Source: Hibiscus mutabilis (lineage: Eukaryota; Streptophyta; Magnoliopsida; Malvales; Malvaceae). Taken from it: 64,000 bases of DNA. The translations under genes and the position numbers were made by a program. Positions 32,001-43,935 of this stretch are shown here, one piece after another. Numbering within the stretch: position 1 is the first letter of the stretch; each line of letters opens with the position of its first letter. The notes below the pieces were generated by a model. It worked only from the letters and a program-made list of their open reading frames with translations. It made no database searches and was not told the DNA's origin. The stretch spans positions 51,936,864-52,000,863 of the forward strand of contig CM033721.1 in NCBI GenBank assembly GCA_019671005.1, read 5' to 3'.

Positions 32001-35000
32001 AAAAGCAGTGGATAGATTTATTGACTCATATTTGATGGAGCCATGGATAGATTTAGTTAAACATTCAAGCTCATTTCAAATATGTTGGTACCAACCTGCA
32101 AACAACACAACCACCAATTTCAAATTCTGGTGCTTTAACAACTCTAGTTAATCGTATCACAATCGGTCTTGTTGTACTAGAAGCTTCTCCAGAAACAGCT
32201 TTTCTACCAGAACCATGTTCATCTGCACAATTTGCACAACGCCATTCGCCTTCAGGAAGGTGCTCTAGATTCAAACAAGCTGCAACAAAATATCCAATAG
32301 TATTAATGAAAGAAAATTTGCGCCAAAAAAATATCTGGCAAAAATAACAATACCAAATGTATTTTTACAGCTAAGATGATGCAAAAATGATAACAAGTTA
32401 AGAGATTCTTTTGAAAATAATTTGTACAAAGACAGTCATGATTATCATTGGCATGAAAGCACAAACACAACTAGACCTCCAAATGCTAACCCACATGCTA
32501 TGTCTAGTTAATGAATTGGTCACATGAAGCATCATTTGATGCTGGCCACTCAACTGAATTTTTACAACACCACAGTAAATAAAAAACCTATCTAAACAAG
32601 AAAGAAACTGATAAAAAAAAAAGAAGAAATTACAGACTTGGATGAAAAGCCTGAGGACATTCATGACAAAGAAGCAGACCTCCAGCATCTCCACACACTG
32701 CACATGTATCATCACTGGAACCAGTTGTAACAGACTGCCCATTTGCTAATGACAACGCTATATCATGAAGTGTCAATCCATTAGATGTATAGATGTGGCG
32801 ATACCTGTGTACAGAAAGAAACTTGATAAGGGACTCATAACAACATTCTAGGAAAGATCAAATCCTGTTAAAACCACTTACGGCTGTCTTCTGGCGGCCA
32901 TTCCAGCATGTGCTTCAAACTGTGAAGGGCTAAGCTGCTCACACCAAATAAATAAATAAATAAAACAAAAATCACTAATGCAAAAGGTAGTCTAGCATCA
33001 CATTGTTAATGAAGTAGAAATTCACCTCTCTCTCACAACAGCAACATACTATACCATTTCCCTGCTTGTAGCCCTCCAGTAACTTCTGAAAAACACAATT
33101 AGAGGTTTGGTTAGCACCACTAATAGGAATAAATTGTTGCTAATCAGCCATATTGTATCCAATAAAATATTGCACCTGTCCTTTGATAAAGTAAGTCAAT
33201 TCTGCACCATCTGGAAGTCCATTTGGCATAAAGAGTAACCGGTGTAAATCATTATCCCTGCCAACAATTTAAAGAAATTCCAACTCAAATCAGGAAGAAC
33301 TAAGATTTACAAAGAGAGGTAGCACAATATATGCCACATAATACCTTTTCTTCATACCACCATCCGCAGTTCTCTTTCGCTTCATGACTGAGCTAGGCCT
33401 ACTAAAGGTAGAACATCAGTGAAGTGAACGCAAAAAAAAAAAACAAGAATGGTGCTTTTAATAGCCCTCTCTAGGAATTAGTCATCATCATGCAATCTTG
33501 TAAATTAGTCTAATAAGCTTGTATCCAACAATTCCTATGAGAATTAAAATTAAAAAGTAAACATGACATCCAAATGCTAGCTTCAACTTCACTAAGCACC
33601 CAGATAAAACCAACAGGTTAGAATCCTAATCAAAATTGAAAGCCCAGATAATTCAATGAGACAGTCCATCAGACAAGGATGCGGAAGAAAAATTTTATAA
33701 CAGTTGAAACATACGAAGTTTATAGAAATGGAAATCACCAGAACTTCATATTTACCTCATAGAACTAGGCAAAGTAGGAGGTTTCATCTTATATATCTTC
33801 TCTGCTTGAGCATTTACATCACTTTGCTGAAGACTAGCTGCAGAATATAACAGCATGTTAAAACATATACAATAGAAAAAGTAAAATGCAGCTCTAAACT
33901 GGCAAGGTATAAAATAAGGTTTCCCTTTTCTTGAAGGTTGACAGTATCGCTACTAGTACATCTGGAATATTATATTTGATTTGATATCCGAATCGTAAAA
34001 TTCACCCGTCTTGCAACACAATGAAACTGCTAGAAGGAAAAACAATCAAGTATTCTTATTGCACAATTACACGTGAGAGAGCAGAAGAGTTTAAAACTCT
34101 GAATTTTTTTTCTTCACTCTTGCATGTGCTGCTTGGGTGGGCAATTTTTCTTTTTCTTCAACTTCACACATGCCAACCAGTTCTGATGAAAATTACCTCA
34201 AATGTAATTGGCACCCTCTGATTGAATTTATATCTATTCTTTTGTTTCCCATTTGCTTAATTTCTATTATTATGCCATCATAAATTTCCACGTGATATTT
34301 ACAAGCATTGGATGTATTTGTGTAACCACTAATTACACATAGCAATCTCATCCTAGATATTTCTGATCTTAATGATTTTGTGTTCCATTTGAATAACTAG
34401 ATTCGAAGCCTGAGACCCCAAATACATTTGCATATAACAAGGGAAGCAACCTCAAGAAAAATGGCAGTCCTCTTACTGAATTCACATCTTTTTTTTTTTT
34501 GTTTCTTTTAGTTTCAAAAGAATTTGATCATGTATCAAATCAGCAGTATCTTGAGATCAAAAAAAAATTATAAATCTATTAAAAACTTCAAAAGGACACA
34601 ATAAGAGATGGTATAGGATCTACAGACAACCAAGATCAAAGCATGAAAACAGAAATTAGTACCTTTCCAATCCTGAAAGGACTCCTCGTTTATAGATGTA
34701 CCAGCTACATCTTTTATGACCGAATCCAGAATGCTGAGTGGAGTCGTCTTTAGTTCTTGAATAATACTATATATTGGCTTCCCATTCTCCAAGTATATGT
34801 GATTATTTGGATGCCTAGTTTTGGCACCAGCATGCTGCTCAAACTCATAGGCACTTAGCACCTACTCACACCCAAGACAACCTTCAGCTAACATAATACA
34901 TCCTAAGACTAAGCATTTATAGAAAAATTAATAGTACTAACTAGAACAGTTGAATTAATTACTTACTTTGGAGAAATTACAAGATGAGCATCCACACAAA

Positions 35001-35802
35001 TATCCACCGGCGTGAATAATTCCATCCAGTACTCTCTAAAAACCATGATCAAAATTGTAATAACTTTACTAAACAAGTCAACGTTAACAAAAACAAAATT
35101 AACCTTAGTTTAGATAGAGAAAAACCAATTTACCTCCATTGAGATAGAAATATACTTCACTCGGGCTCCATCAAGAATGCCGGTCCCTAACAACTTCTTA
35201 ACATTTGTTGGGTAGTTGGGAACAACCTTCTTAGACATTTTCAATTCCAAATTGGGAGCACAAGAATATCGACCACTCCATTCGACTGAACCATTCCCAT
35301 AAGTATTTTCCATATTCATACATTCACCGCCAACTGAATATGAAGTTTCATTATCATAGTCTTCCTTCCTTTTGCTAAACTTAAACGTAACTTTCCTAAT
35401 CCCTGATGAACTCAAGTGTTTCGGAATTTCCAATGTAACATGGGAACTCGACAAAGCAGCAGATGTATCACCCATTTGAGAACTATCACTAAGACTCTCA
35501 TCAAAGGTTGAATTTCGGGAACAAACAGAAGTAACCTCACCGCTACCAGCCTGGTTTCTACTGCTTATGTCACGGAAACTGGACGTATTTTCTTTCGGAG
35601 AAACAATTGGGTTCGAAACCTCTGACCCAATATCCTCATTGGAAACTTCTTTCGCTTGTTTCTTGTTAGGAGACGCCTCCAATTCAGACTCTGGTTCCGG
35701 ATCAAGACATTCAATGTCTCGCTTCAATTCTGGCTTCATAGCATTTACATTCTCCGTAACCTCCTCTGTGGGGATTCCCAAACAAACTCCTTCTTCCTCC
35801 AT
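29092..35802 (-). CDS. PHD-finger GNAT-type nuclear protein (IDM1/ROS4-like architecture), 18 coding exons
   Basis: Predicted coding exons, 5' to 3': 35802-35134, 35035-34967, 34861-34663, 33837-33756, 33401-33345, 33257-33176, 33085-33026, 32934-32882, 32804-32638, 32279-32096, 31948-31891, 31811-31755, 31668-31420, 30629-30568, 30329-30273, 30167-30074, 29803-29663, 29178-29092. Every junction is GT-AG and phases agree, giving 2,427 nt or 808 residues plus TAG. Domains: a charged head with a Lys/Arg patch (KFSKRK); two TPL-binding/Jas-type segments (about 206-260, with GGYLCGCSSCNFSK, and 365-422, with GYKQGNGIVCCCCE); a basic KRKR segment between them (about 350); a PHD finger (from C458, CAVCGDAGGLLLCHECPQAF); a second cysteine-histidine finger (about 535-595, ending WFCCDDC); and a GNAT fold (about 600-780, with GREVAELPIVATSRKHQGKG as the acetyl-CoA loop region). 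By family it should act in the nucleus as a chromatin-linked regulator or histone acetyltransferase. The length is closer to the roughly 830-residue Arabidopsis members than to IDM1 itself (recalled, not searched). No stop interrupts the model. Confidence 0.9.
31118..31226. repeat. Tandem duplication in intron 13 of the PHD-GNAT gene
   Basis: A unit of about 54 bases beginning AGCTCATCTGCATTCACTCC occurs twice in a row with a few differences. It does not touch either splice site. Confidence 0.8.
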
Positions 35803-36430
35803 TCAACAACAATTTGTTCACAAATTTCTGATAATGACAGCATTCATAAGAGGAAATCCGAAGAAAGAAAAGATCCTTAAGACTTAACTGTTTATACACT
35901 GAAACTCGATTCCAAATTCGAATTGAAAACTTGAATGTGTTCGTCACAATATGCAGGAATCCAAAAACCTAACTGCAAAACAAACAAAAAGAAAAATTCA
36001 ATTCAACTAACAAACAATTCAAAACAGAAAAAAAAAATCAAATAACCGCTTAACCGTTATTTAAGTTTGAAATAAAACTTGGCCAAACGGAAATTTCACC
36101 AAAATTAAATAGTAAAAAGGGAAAAGATAAAACTACCTATACAGAGCGAAAAAACAAAGGAAATATACAGATATTGGATCCAAAACACACAGAATTCTAT
36201 GGCGAAACGACGAATAAACCATGCAGGACGATTGAAACACAAGATTTCAAATCTCGCGGATCTGAGATTCGTGGAAAGTAAAAAAAGAAAAAAAGAATCT
36301 GAGGTTGGAGTTAAAAATTAAATAAGCGCGAAAGATTTGGGTTAGGGTTTCTATTGTTTATGAGAGAGAATTTGTAGAGGGAACGCGGAGGGCGGCAACA
36401 AACAAGAAGAGAAAAAAGCTTAGTTCGCGG
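35803..36430 (-). promoter_or_regulatory. 5' UTR of the PHD-GNAT gene with a predicted leader intron and telo-box
   Basis: On the - strand an AAACCCTAACCC box (complement of about 36341-36352) and long CT-rich stretches look like a plant leader. A predicted intron occupies 36136-35973: donor ATAG|GTAGTT and acceptor TTTTGCAG|TTAGG. No ATG-initiated frame longer than the main one starts in the spliced leader as far as I can see. The start site is not known exactly; about 36420 is an estimate from the end of the leader-like sequence. Confidence 0.5.
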
Positions 36431-37032
36431 TCCAGATTTAACATTTCAAGAAGGAAGAGAAGATAGATAGAGAGAGAAAATAAATCTAATTCAAAATATT
36501 CAATACTAATATTTTGGTCTAATTTGATTCTGATCCCTCTATAATGCTAAAATTTAAGACTTGACTGTTTTTGAAATGATGACATGAAATTTATTTGACA
36601 TGTAATCCTATTTAATGATTAAATATGGTTGATTAGATTTGTATGTGGCTCTTACGTAATTGAGTAATAGTAAAATAATTACCGTGTTCAAAGGATTATT
36701 AATTTGGACCTATCGATATATTATAAAACTAAAAGGATTAAATTATTTTAAATTAAAGTTGGCAACTTAAACTTAAAATTTCAGAATAAATGGACTAAGA
36801 TCATATTAGACCTATCTTGATTTATTTTAAATTTTTAAAAGAAAATTGAAAATGTTGCTGAGGATATTTCGTTTTGGAAGGAACTAGAAGACAAGTGGAT
36901 GTCTGGTGGGACCCACAGGTAAAGGGGCATATAGAAAGGAACCACGTGGATTAACTCGAGAAGTGACGTGGACACCTTAGACAACTTTGGAAAAACAGTG
37001 TTTTCAATTATTTTATTTCGCGCTTAATTCCC

Positions 37033-37098
<66 letters not shown>

Positions 37099-37131
37099 CG
37101 TTATTGTTGGGCCTGCCCAAATTAAGCTTTC
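36431..37131 (-). promoter_or_regulatory. Upstream region of the PHD-GNAT gene with ACGT and TCP-type boxes
   Basis: There is no coding sequence. The palindrome GTGGGACCCAC (36906-36916) fits a TCP-type site. CCACGTGG (36942-36949, a G-box) and TGACGTGG (36964-36971) lie 22 bases apart and fit bZIP or bHLH sites. An ATT microsatellite fills about 37034-37098. The boxes are 1.1 kb from the ATG, and no binding is shown. Confidence 0.4.
37034..37098. repeat. ATT microsatellite
   Basis: About 21 uninterrupted TTA/ATT triplets in host DNA beside the hAT element. Confidence 0.95.
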
Positions 37132-37153
37132 CTTTAAGCTAGGATGTCAATTG

Positions 37154-37158
37154 GGCAG
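37154..37158. other. Target-site duplication of the Tat/Ogre element, left copy (GGCAG)
   Basis: GGCAG is repeated at 55126-55130. It lies within the hAT terminal repeat, which reads through (TTGGGCAGGGTGGG) when the insert is removed. Confidence 0.9.
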
Positions 37159-39707
37159 TGTAGCAACGTTTTTGAGTTCGAAGATATTAAGGGTTTTCCA
37201 CTTTTATTGAAAACATTTTATTAAAAGGATAATTTTTTTTAAAATCGTTTTTTGGAAATAAATAAACTGAAGTCACCACCAGTCACTTGAGTTAGGTAGA
37301 CCGGACAACGAAAATAAAACCAGAGATTTTAAGTTCGGTAGTCGGTTACGTGTGGGGAAGGATTAGCACCCCACAACGCCCAAAATTGGTACCAAAAGTT
37401 TTACCGCTTACCTAATATTGGAAATTGCGAATTTAGAGTGACGATTTAATTGAAATTTGGTTATACAAACGAGTATATTTTAAGGGCCCTAATATTCGAG
37501 AAGGAACGTCCGAACCACCACCACTACAACTGATATTGGCCTCGTTCATTCCCGAATAAAAGGACACCGCATAACATAACATATTCCGACATGCAAGAAT
37601 TTAAAAACAAATTGAATAAGCATACATGACAAATCAATATAAATGAAGGCATAAAAAACAAGATCCCAAATTACCACCTCTAAGCATGTATTACATGGAA
37701 ACTATGTTATATATTATAAAAGTTACATTATATAAATTCCATATATTATATATTTTAAAACCATATATTATATACATACTTTATAAAACTATATTATGTA
37801 TATACTATATTTATTATCTATAGATTAAATACATTACAAATTTACATAAAAACATATATTATATGCTTCGTAAAAAAACTATATATATCACATATGTAAA
37901 ACTATATATTATGTGTGTTAAAACCATATATTTATAGATATAATAAAACTTTGCATTAAATACTATGTCATACATTATATAGAAACTAGGCATTATACTA
38001 CATTTAAACAAATGTAACAATTAACATACTAATATAACATACATACATTAAAGGCCACAGTATAACATATACAAACATAAAACAGGGACTGAAATTAAAG
38101 GAAACTAAAATGCAAGGCTGAAATTAAAAAAGCATGGTTATAAGAAGAATACTAAAAGAGAGACTAAATTGAACCAAATTGAAATTTGAAGGCCAAAATT
38201 AGAAGAAGAGAAGACTCAATTGAATCAGGGGACGAAATTGTAAAACAAACCAAAACGGTAGGGACCCGGGGAGTGTTTTAAAGAAGCAGAATGGCCAAAC
38301 AGGTAAATACGAGGGACGGGGGGATTTATTATGCAATTTCCCCTTTTTTAAAACAAATAAAAACTAGTATATAACACACATTTTAACTAAAATGAGAAAT
38401 TTGCTATATTTCATCAAAAAAAACCACAAAAATGCTTTGTCCTTCCCCCTTTTCCCTGATGAACATTGTCGTGGTGTTCATCACAAACCCAGAACACTGC
38501 CGCATTTTTCAGTTTCTGGTGACGCTTCGCCGTGTCGACCGCCACTCGCCGGCGAACTTAAAATCGCCCTAAAAACCTCTCGGTTGCCCCAAAACTGAAT
38601 CTAAACCTAAATATAAGCCTAGATCCCTCAAAAATAACCTAAAAATCAACTTTCTCGAAAAGAACCGAAGTGGCAATCCCCTTTTTGCTTGCCCCCCTCC
38701 ACCGATTCACCATTCACGGCCTTGCGGAGACCGGATGGCTTATCATTAGCGAGAAAGTGCAACTGACACAGAAAACGAGCCGACACCGAAAGTAAAAAAA
38801 AGCTAAAACTCTAAATTTATGTATATGTGTTTCAAAAAATAGAAAAAGAGTGATGATACCTCTGAAATTTTGTTGTTCTCTATTGCTTGAAAATCCAGAA
38901 TCGATCCCTTTTACAATTGTTAGGCTTTTTGGTTATATAGCCGAAATACATTGATTTTAATACATGTAAAGTTAAAATCTTTTTTTTGATTTCTTATGAT
39001 TACTTGTTTGGATTGTTATTGCCCGCAAATTTTTGAGTTTGTCTTTTGCTATTTCGGTTGTCTAATGCCCTATTTTCTTTTGTCGTATTTTGCTAGTGCA
39101 CTCGAATAAGGAAGGAGACGGTGACTAGTCATGGCGAATTGCGTGGAGGAATAGAACGCTCAGGCGCGTGGCTCGCACTCGAGCGTGGAAGCTGAGGAGT
39201 CAGCGCATGCAACGTATGCTGGAGCCGAACGGTCAGATTCGATTTGGGCTATTGGATCAGATCTGATCCAACGACTAAGATTTAGCCTAAAATGAATTGT
39301 CCAGATGGCATCTGAGGGTTGACGTGGCAGCACTAGATGGTGACACGTGGTGCACAGGGAGCTGAAAAGTCTCGCGAGTGGGTTGCACGCGCGCGTAGGA
39401 GACAGACGGTCTACGCGTGGTGGAGCGTGTGGAAGCTGGCTGGTCGTCTCTATTTAATCCCAGCTGTTGGATCAAAATTTAGTCCTACGGCTTAGATTGG
39501 GCGGCTGCAAGGGAACAAAAGGGACATTAGGGTTTTTTGGTGTAATGATTTTGGGCTCAGTGGGCTGATGTAATATAAACATTTTAACTCTTGGGCTTAT
39601 AATGTAAATAGACAATTATATCTATAAACTTGATTTTTATTTATGACATGGGCTTTATTTAATATTAATCCTTTTTTGATTTTTAAAATAGTTATATGAT
39701 GATGATG

Positions 39708-39749
<42 letters not shown>

Positions 39750-40247
39750 CAAATAATACATAATATAACATACATATATAATATGCATACACACATATAT
39801 GTAAACAAACATTCAAACAATAGTACATATACACATCATACTCTTAATAGCATAATAATACAATACTACGTGCAATATACATACTTACATTCATATTTAA
39901 CTATTAATGACATTAATAAATAAATACATACATGCAAGCAACCTATACATATAATATACATATAATCATGCATTGCATATAATAAATATACACACGTACA
40001 TTACATATATTCATATACCACATACATATAAACATACATTTATGCCTAAATAGTTAGTGACACATACATTAAATGTATAAAATGACACATATTAATAGTG
40101 ATATATATATATATATTTCTTTTGGATTTTAACACAACCACATACACACATATATATAGTTAATAATTAAAAACAGCCCACATAAGCCCATTATTATAAA
40201 AGCATGAATAAAAAATGGGTCCACCCCGGACAAAATCAGTGATTACA
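37159..40247 (-). repeat. Tat/Ogre 3' LTR
   Basis: TGTAGC...GATTACA, pairing with 52037-55125. An AT-rich section (about 37680-37990) has irregular repeats of AAAACYATATATTATAT. A 20-bp perfect palindrome, TTGGATCAGATCTGATCCAA, lies at 39252-39271, and ACGT boxes at 39320-39327 and 39343-39350. A GAT/AAT microsatellite at about 39697-39746 is much longer than in the partner LTR. Poly-isoleucine and poly-tyrosine frames here are translations of the microsatellite. Confidence 0.93.
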
Positions 40248-41790
40248 GCTGCCCCTCTTTACTTATTCCGGTAAAACAAGGATAGAGCAAAGACTATAAA
40301 CACTAATTTTGTGCTACTTTTTGTTCGAGGGTTTGAAGAGACGAATCCTTCTTATATGGGATTGTTCGCTTCCCTCCTTCGAAGTTTTGGAGCCATAAGT
40401 TCTTTCTTCATAGAACTCTTCCTTTCTGGCCGATTCGTCAAATTGCAAGTTCTTCCTCATTAGAACTTCTCTCTTCTTCTTGTTTGAAGTCTCGGATCTA
40501 CAAGTTCCCTCTATACAAAACCCTTCGCTTTTGCGATCTTGGAGCTGCAAGTCTTTTCTATATAAGACCTCTTTTGCTCATGAGTTTCTTCTATATAAAG
40601 CTTCTCGCTTTTAAATCTTCAAGTTCTTCATGTATTGAACGTTGAGATGGTACTTCGGTTTCTGACGGTACGAGTACTAAAAATTTCTCCACTGCTTCCC
40701 AAGAGGCCGAAGACTGGGAGACTAGACGGCAATAACTGGTTTTCTCATTATAGCGGCATAGGGAGCACCTACTAAAGCAAACATAGTGTTTCGATGATGT
40801 GTATTAGTATGCTTCTAACTTAGGGATGCCTATCTATTCATGATGCATGAATAATGGTATTGTTACGCAAACGTCCTTTCGTTCTGGTCATCACTTTTTT
40901 GACCATTCTCTTGTTTCTTCCTTCTTCTTATGGACTTCTTGTGACATCGGTATCTCTTTTTATGTTTAGGCTCAACCAACTCAGCCTCGTTTTCTCAACA
41001 TCGTGGCCCCATTTTCTAAAAGTTCCTTTTCAGGTCTTCATTTTAAATTAATTCTTTTTTCCGTGTCCTTTCAGGTTATCATCTTGATTTTTATTCCTTT
41101 TCTCTGTCTTTTTCCTCTCATTTCTTTTTTCTTTTTCTTTTTTTTGTTTCTTTTTCTTTTTCCTCTTTTTAGTGCCCTTTCTGGTTTTCACCTTGAAATC
41201 ACTTCATCCTCGTAAGCCTTTCACTTTAATCATCACCCTGCTTGAAATATTTCATTCGCTTGGACCTTGGTACATAGAAAAAGTTTGAGATTCATTTTTG
41301 TCTTGGGATCAAATGCACTTGAAAAAGTCAGAACGCAACAATACCCAGAAATCTTTTGCTGATCATGAATCTACATTAACCTACTTGCAGGGTGCTTGGT
41401 AGAACAGATAAGAAAAGACATAAAGTAATGCTTTATTAATATTTTTTGAAAATTCAGAATGATTTAAAAGTCATGGTAAACATGAGAAAAAGGAAAATAA
41501 AACATGATGCAATGTCCCAAACATCGACTGTATGAATGATTCGAGAGCCTATCGATCGAGGCAGATTGCTCGCTTGAAGTTCTTCACTAAAGCGCCTGAT
41601 AGCCTGGGAGATCTCGCTTGTTGGATGCCCAATCTTGAAGGCTTGTCTGGGCCACCTTTTCAGGTTTTCGACTCAGACCCTCATTTGGTTTCGAGATGCC
41701 CTATTCGGGTTTTCACCTCAAACCCTCCTCTTTTTTTACTTTTTTTCTTCTTTTTTTACACATAGTATTTTTTACCGAGTCTGTGTTCAT
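40248..41790 (-). other. Tat/Ogre 3' non-coding region with hairpin-like repeat array and purine tract
   Basis: The - strand sequence AAAGAGGGGCAGC abuts the LTR and is the likely polypurine tract. From about 40330 to 40650 some six or seven units of 35-55 bases each contain an imperfect inverted repeat of the type AAGTTCTT...TAGAACTT. The rest (40650-41790) is pyrimidine-rich on the + strand, with repeated TTTTCAGGTTTTC/CTTTTCAGGTCTTC-like words at about 41025-41720. It holds no recognisable gene. Confidence 0.65.
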
Positions 41791-43054
41791 TGGATTACTT
41801 AACTCATTCCCATCCATCTCTGTTAAAATCAATGTTCCCCCGAAAAAGGCCTTTTTAATGATATAAGGCCCTTCCCAATTAGGTATCCATTTTTCTCAGA
41901 AATCTTTTCGAATCTGCAAGATCCTTTTAAACACTAGACCTCTTTCTCGAAATTCCCTTGGGTGAACCTTCTTTCCGTAAGCTCACATCATTCTCTTTTG
42001 GCACATCTAACCATGGCAAATGGCTTTTAGTCTCTTCTCCTCAATGAGATTCAATTGATCAAACCGTGCTTGTACCCACTCGGCCTCTTCCAACTTTACC
42101 TCATTCAATATCCGCATTGACGAAATCTTCACTTCTATAGGTAGAAATGCTTCCATACCATAAACCAAGAAATATGGTATTGCCCTCGTTGTCGTACGTA
42201 CAAACGTTCAGTAAGCGAGCATGTCAAACGACAATTTTTCATGGCAATCTTTAAAAGTATCTGTTGTCTTCGAAATAATCTTCTTGATATTTTTGTTTGT
42301 CGCTTCTACCACCCCATTCATCTTGGGACGATAGATGGTGGAATTATGGTGCACTATGTTGAATTGCTCACACACATCAATTATCATCTTGTTGTTCAGG
42401 TTGGAAGCATTGTCGGTGATGATCCTTTCTGGCAAACTATACCAACAAATTATTTTTTTCTTCAACAAAACGATGTCCATTGGATGCCTTTGGGTGAATT
42501 TGACCAATGACATTCATGCCCCATACAACGAACGGCCATGGCGAATTCATGGTATGCAACGGTAAGGGTGGGGAATGGATCCTATCGGCATATATCTGAC
42601 ATTTGTGGCACTTCTTTGCATATTTGATACAATCCCCTTCTATAGTCGACCAAAAGTAACTGTATCTCATAATTTTTTTAGCCATTGAGAAACCGTTGGC
42701 ATGTGTCCCACATAACCTGTCGTGTACCTCGGCTAGGATGCTTTTAGCTTTTCGAGCATCGACACATCTTAACAAAATTTGGTCTTTTCCTCTTTTGTAT
42801 AAAATCTCCCCGTCTAGAACATATCCTGCTGCCATCCTCCTAATGGTCATTTTATCATTTTCATTGGCCACATCGGGGTAGGTCTGGAACTTGGTATATT
42901 GAAGGACATCATAGTACCATGGGATGTCATCTACCTCTTCTTCCAAGTTATAGAAATGAGCTAGTATTTCAAAGACTTGCATCTCAATTGGCTTCATTTC
43001 TGCTTCGGTGCTTGCCTCAAACATTGCAGCCAAGGTTGCCAAAGCATCTGCCAT
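41790..43054 (-). pseudogene. Tat/Ogre integrase
   Basis: The zinc region has HDRLCGTHANGFSMAKKIMR and CHKCQIYADRIH (about 42730-42570). The core follows with WPFVVWGMNVIGQIHPKASN. A frame change near 42440 leads to RIITDNASNLNNKMI, YRPKMNGVVEATNKNIKKI (about 42420-42270) and a stop near 42207. The C-terminal part reads IPYFLVYGMEAFLPIEVKIS and WIPNWEGPYIIKKAFFGG (about 42180-41830). The catalytic aspartate of TDNAS and the glutamate of VVEATN are present, but the frame breaks prevent function. Confidence 0.88.
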
Positions 43055-43158
43055 CTGATTGTCTTCCCTTGGGAGGTAAGCAAAGGTGATCTTCTCAAAG
43101 TTTTAACCAACTCTTGGATCAGATCATAATACTTGACCAACTTCGAGTCTCTTGTTTC

Positions 43159-43935
43159 TCATTCTTTTCGGAGTTGATAAACAACCAAAGATGAATATCC
43201 AAAAACTTGAAGCACCTTGATTTTTCTTTCAATGGTCGTACATAAGCCCATGACACAAGCCTCATATTCAACTATAGTGTTTGTGCAAAAGAATTCCAAT
43301 ATACTTGTGAAAGGATAATAGACGTTTTTTAAAGAGATTAACACTGCCCCTATGCCATGGCCTAAGGCATTGCATGCCCCATCGAAATAAAGCCTCCACG
43401 ACTTTTCTTCTAACATAGTCTTTTCTTCCATAGTTATACACATCAAGTCTTCATCGGGAAAATCAAAGTTTAAATATTCATAATCGTCTGTAGCACGACT
43501 GGCAATAAAGTCTGCTATAGTGCTTCCTTTTATTACTTTCTGACTTACGTAGACAATGTCGTATTCAGATAAAAGTATTTGCCAACGAGCCATTTTTTCG
43601 GTTAATGTTGGTGTTTCCATCAAAAATTTTAGCGGCTCTAACTTGGATATCAACCAAGTGGTATGGTACACCATGTATTGCCTGAGCCTTTTGGTAGCCC
43701 ACACCAGTGCACAACATAATTTTTGAATTGGTGGTACAGAGTTTCAGAATCAATGAACTTCTTGCTCAAATAGTGGATAGCCCTCTCTTTTATTTCGGAC
43801 TCGTCATGTTACCCTAACGCGCAACCCATCAAATTTTCAAATACTGTTAAGTACAAGATTAATGGTCTATCTGACATAGGTGCCACTAGGACCAGAGCAT
43901 TAGTCAAATACTTCTTGATCTTGTCTAGAGCCTCC
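43159..43935 (-). pseudogene. Tat/Ogre RNase H and second, archaeal-type RNase H
   Basis: The first RNase H is represented by YMVYHTTWLISKLEPLKFLM and the ARWQILLSEYDIVYV stretch (about 43680-43545). The second starts near 43420 with SWRLYFDGACNALGHGIGAV and contains NTIVEYEACVMGL, corresponding to the catalytic D and E. The third acidic position reads VFGYSSLVV where GDS is usual, so a tyrosine replaces the aspartate. It ends at a stop at about 43157. This extra domain is the diagnostic acquisition of Tat-lineage elements. Confidence 0.85.

Noticed and set aside
35567..35887. 106-codon + strand frame opposite exon 1 of the host gene
   Set aside because: It is antisense to a well-supported coding exon and has no independent support.
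39597..39923. Open frames with poly-isoleucine or poly-tyrosine
   Set aside because: They are translations of an AAT/GAT microsatellite in an LTR; the same region in the other LTR gives shorter versions.
43565..43753. Alternative frame over the Tat/Ogre RNase H
   Set aside because: Part of it (LVDIQVRAAKIF) is an out-of-frame shadow of the RNase H reading at 43704-43159.
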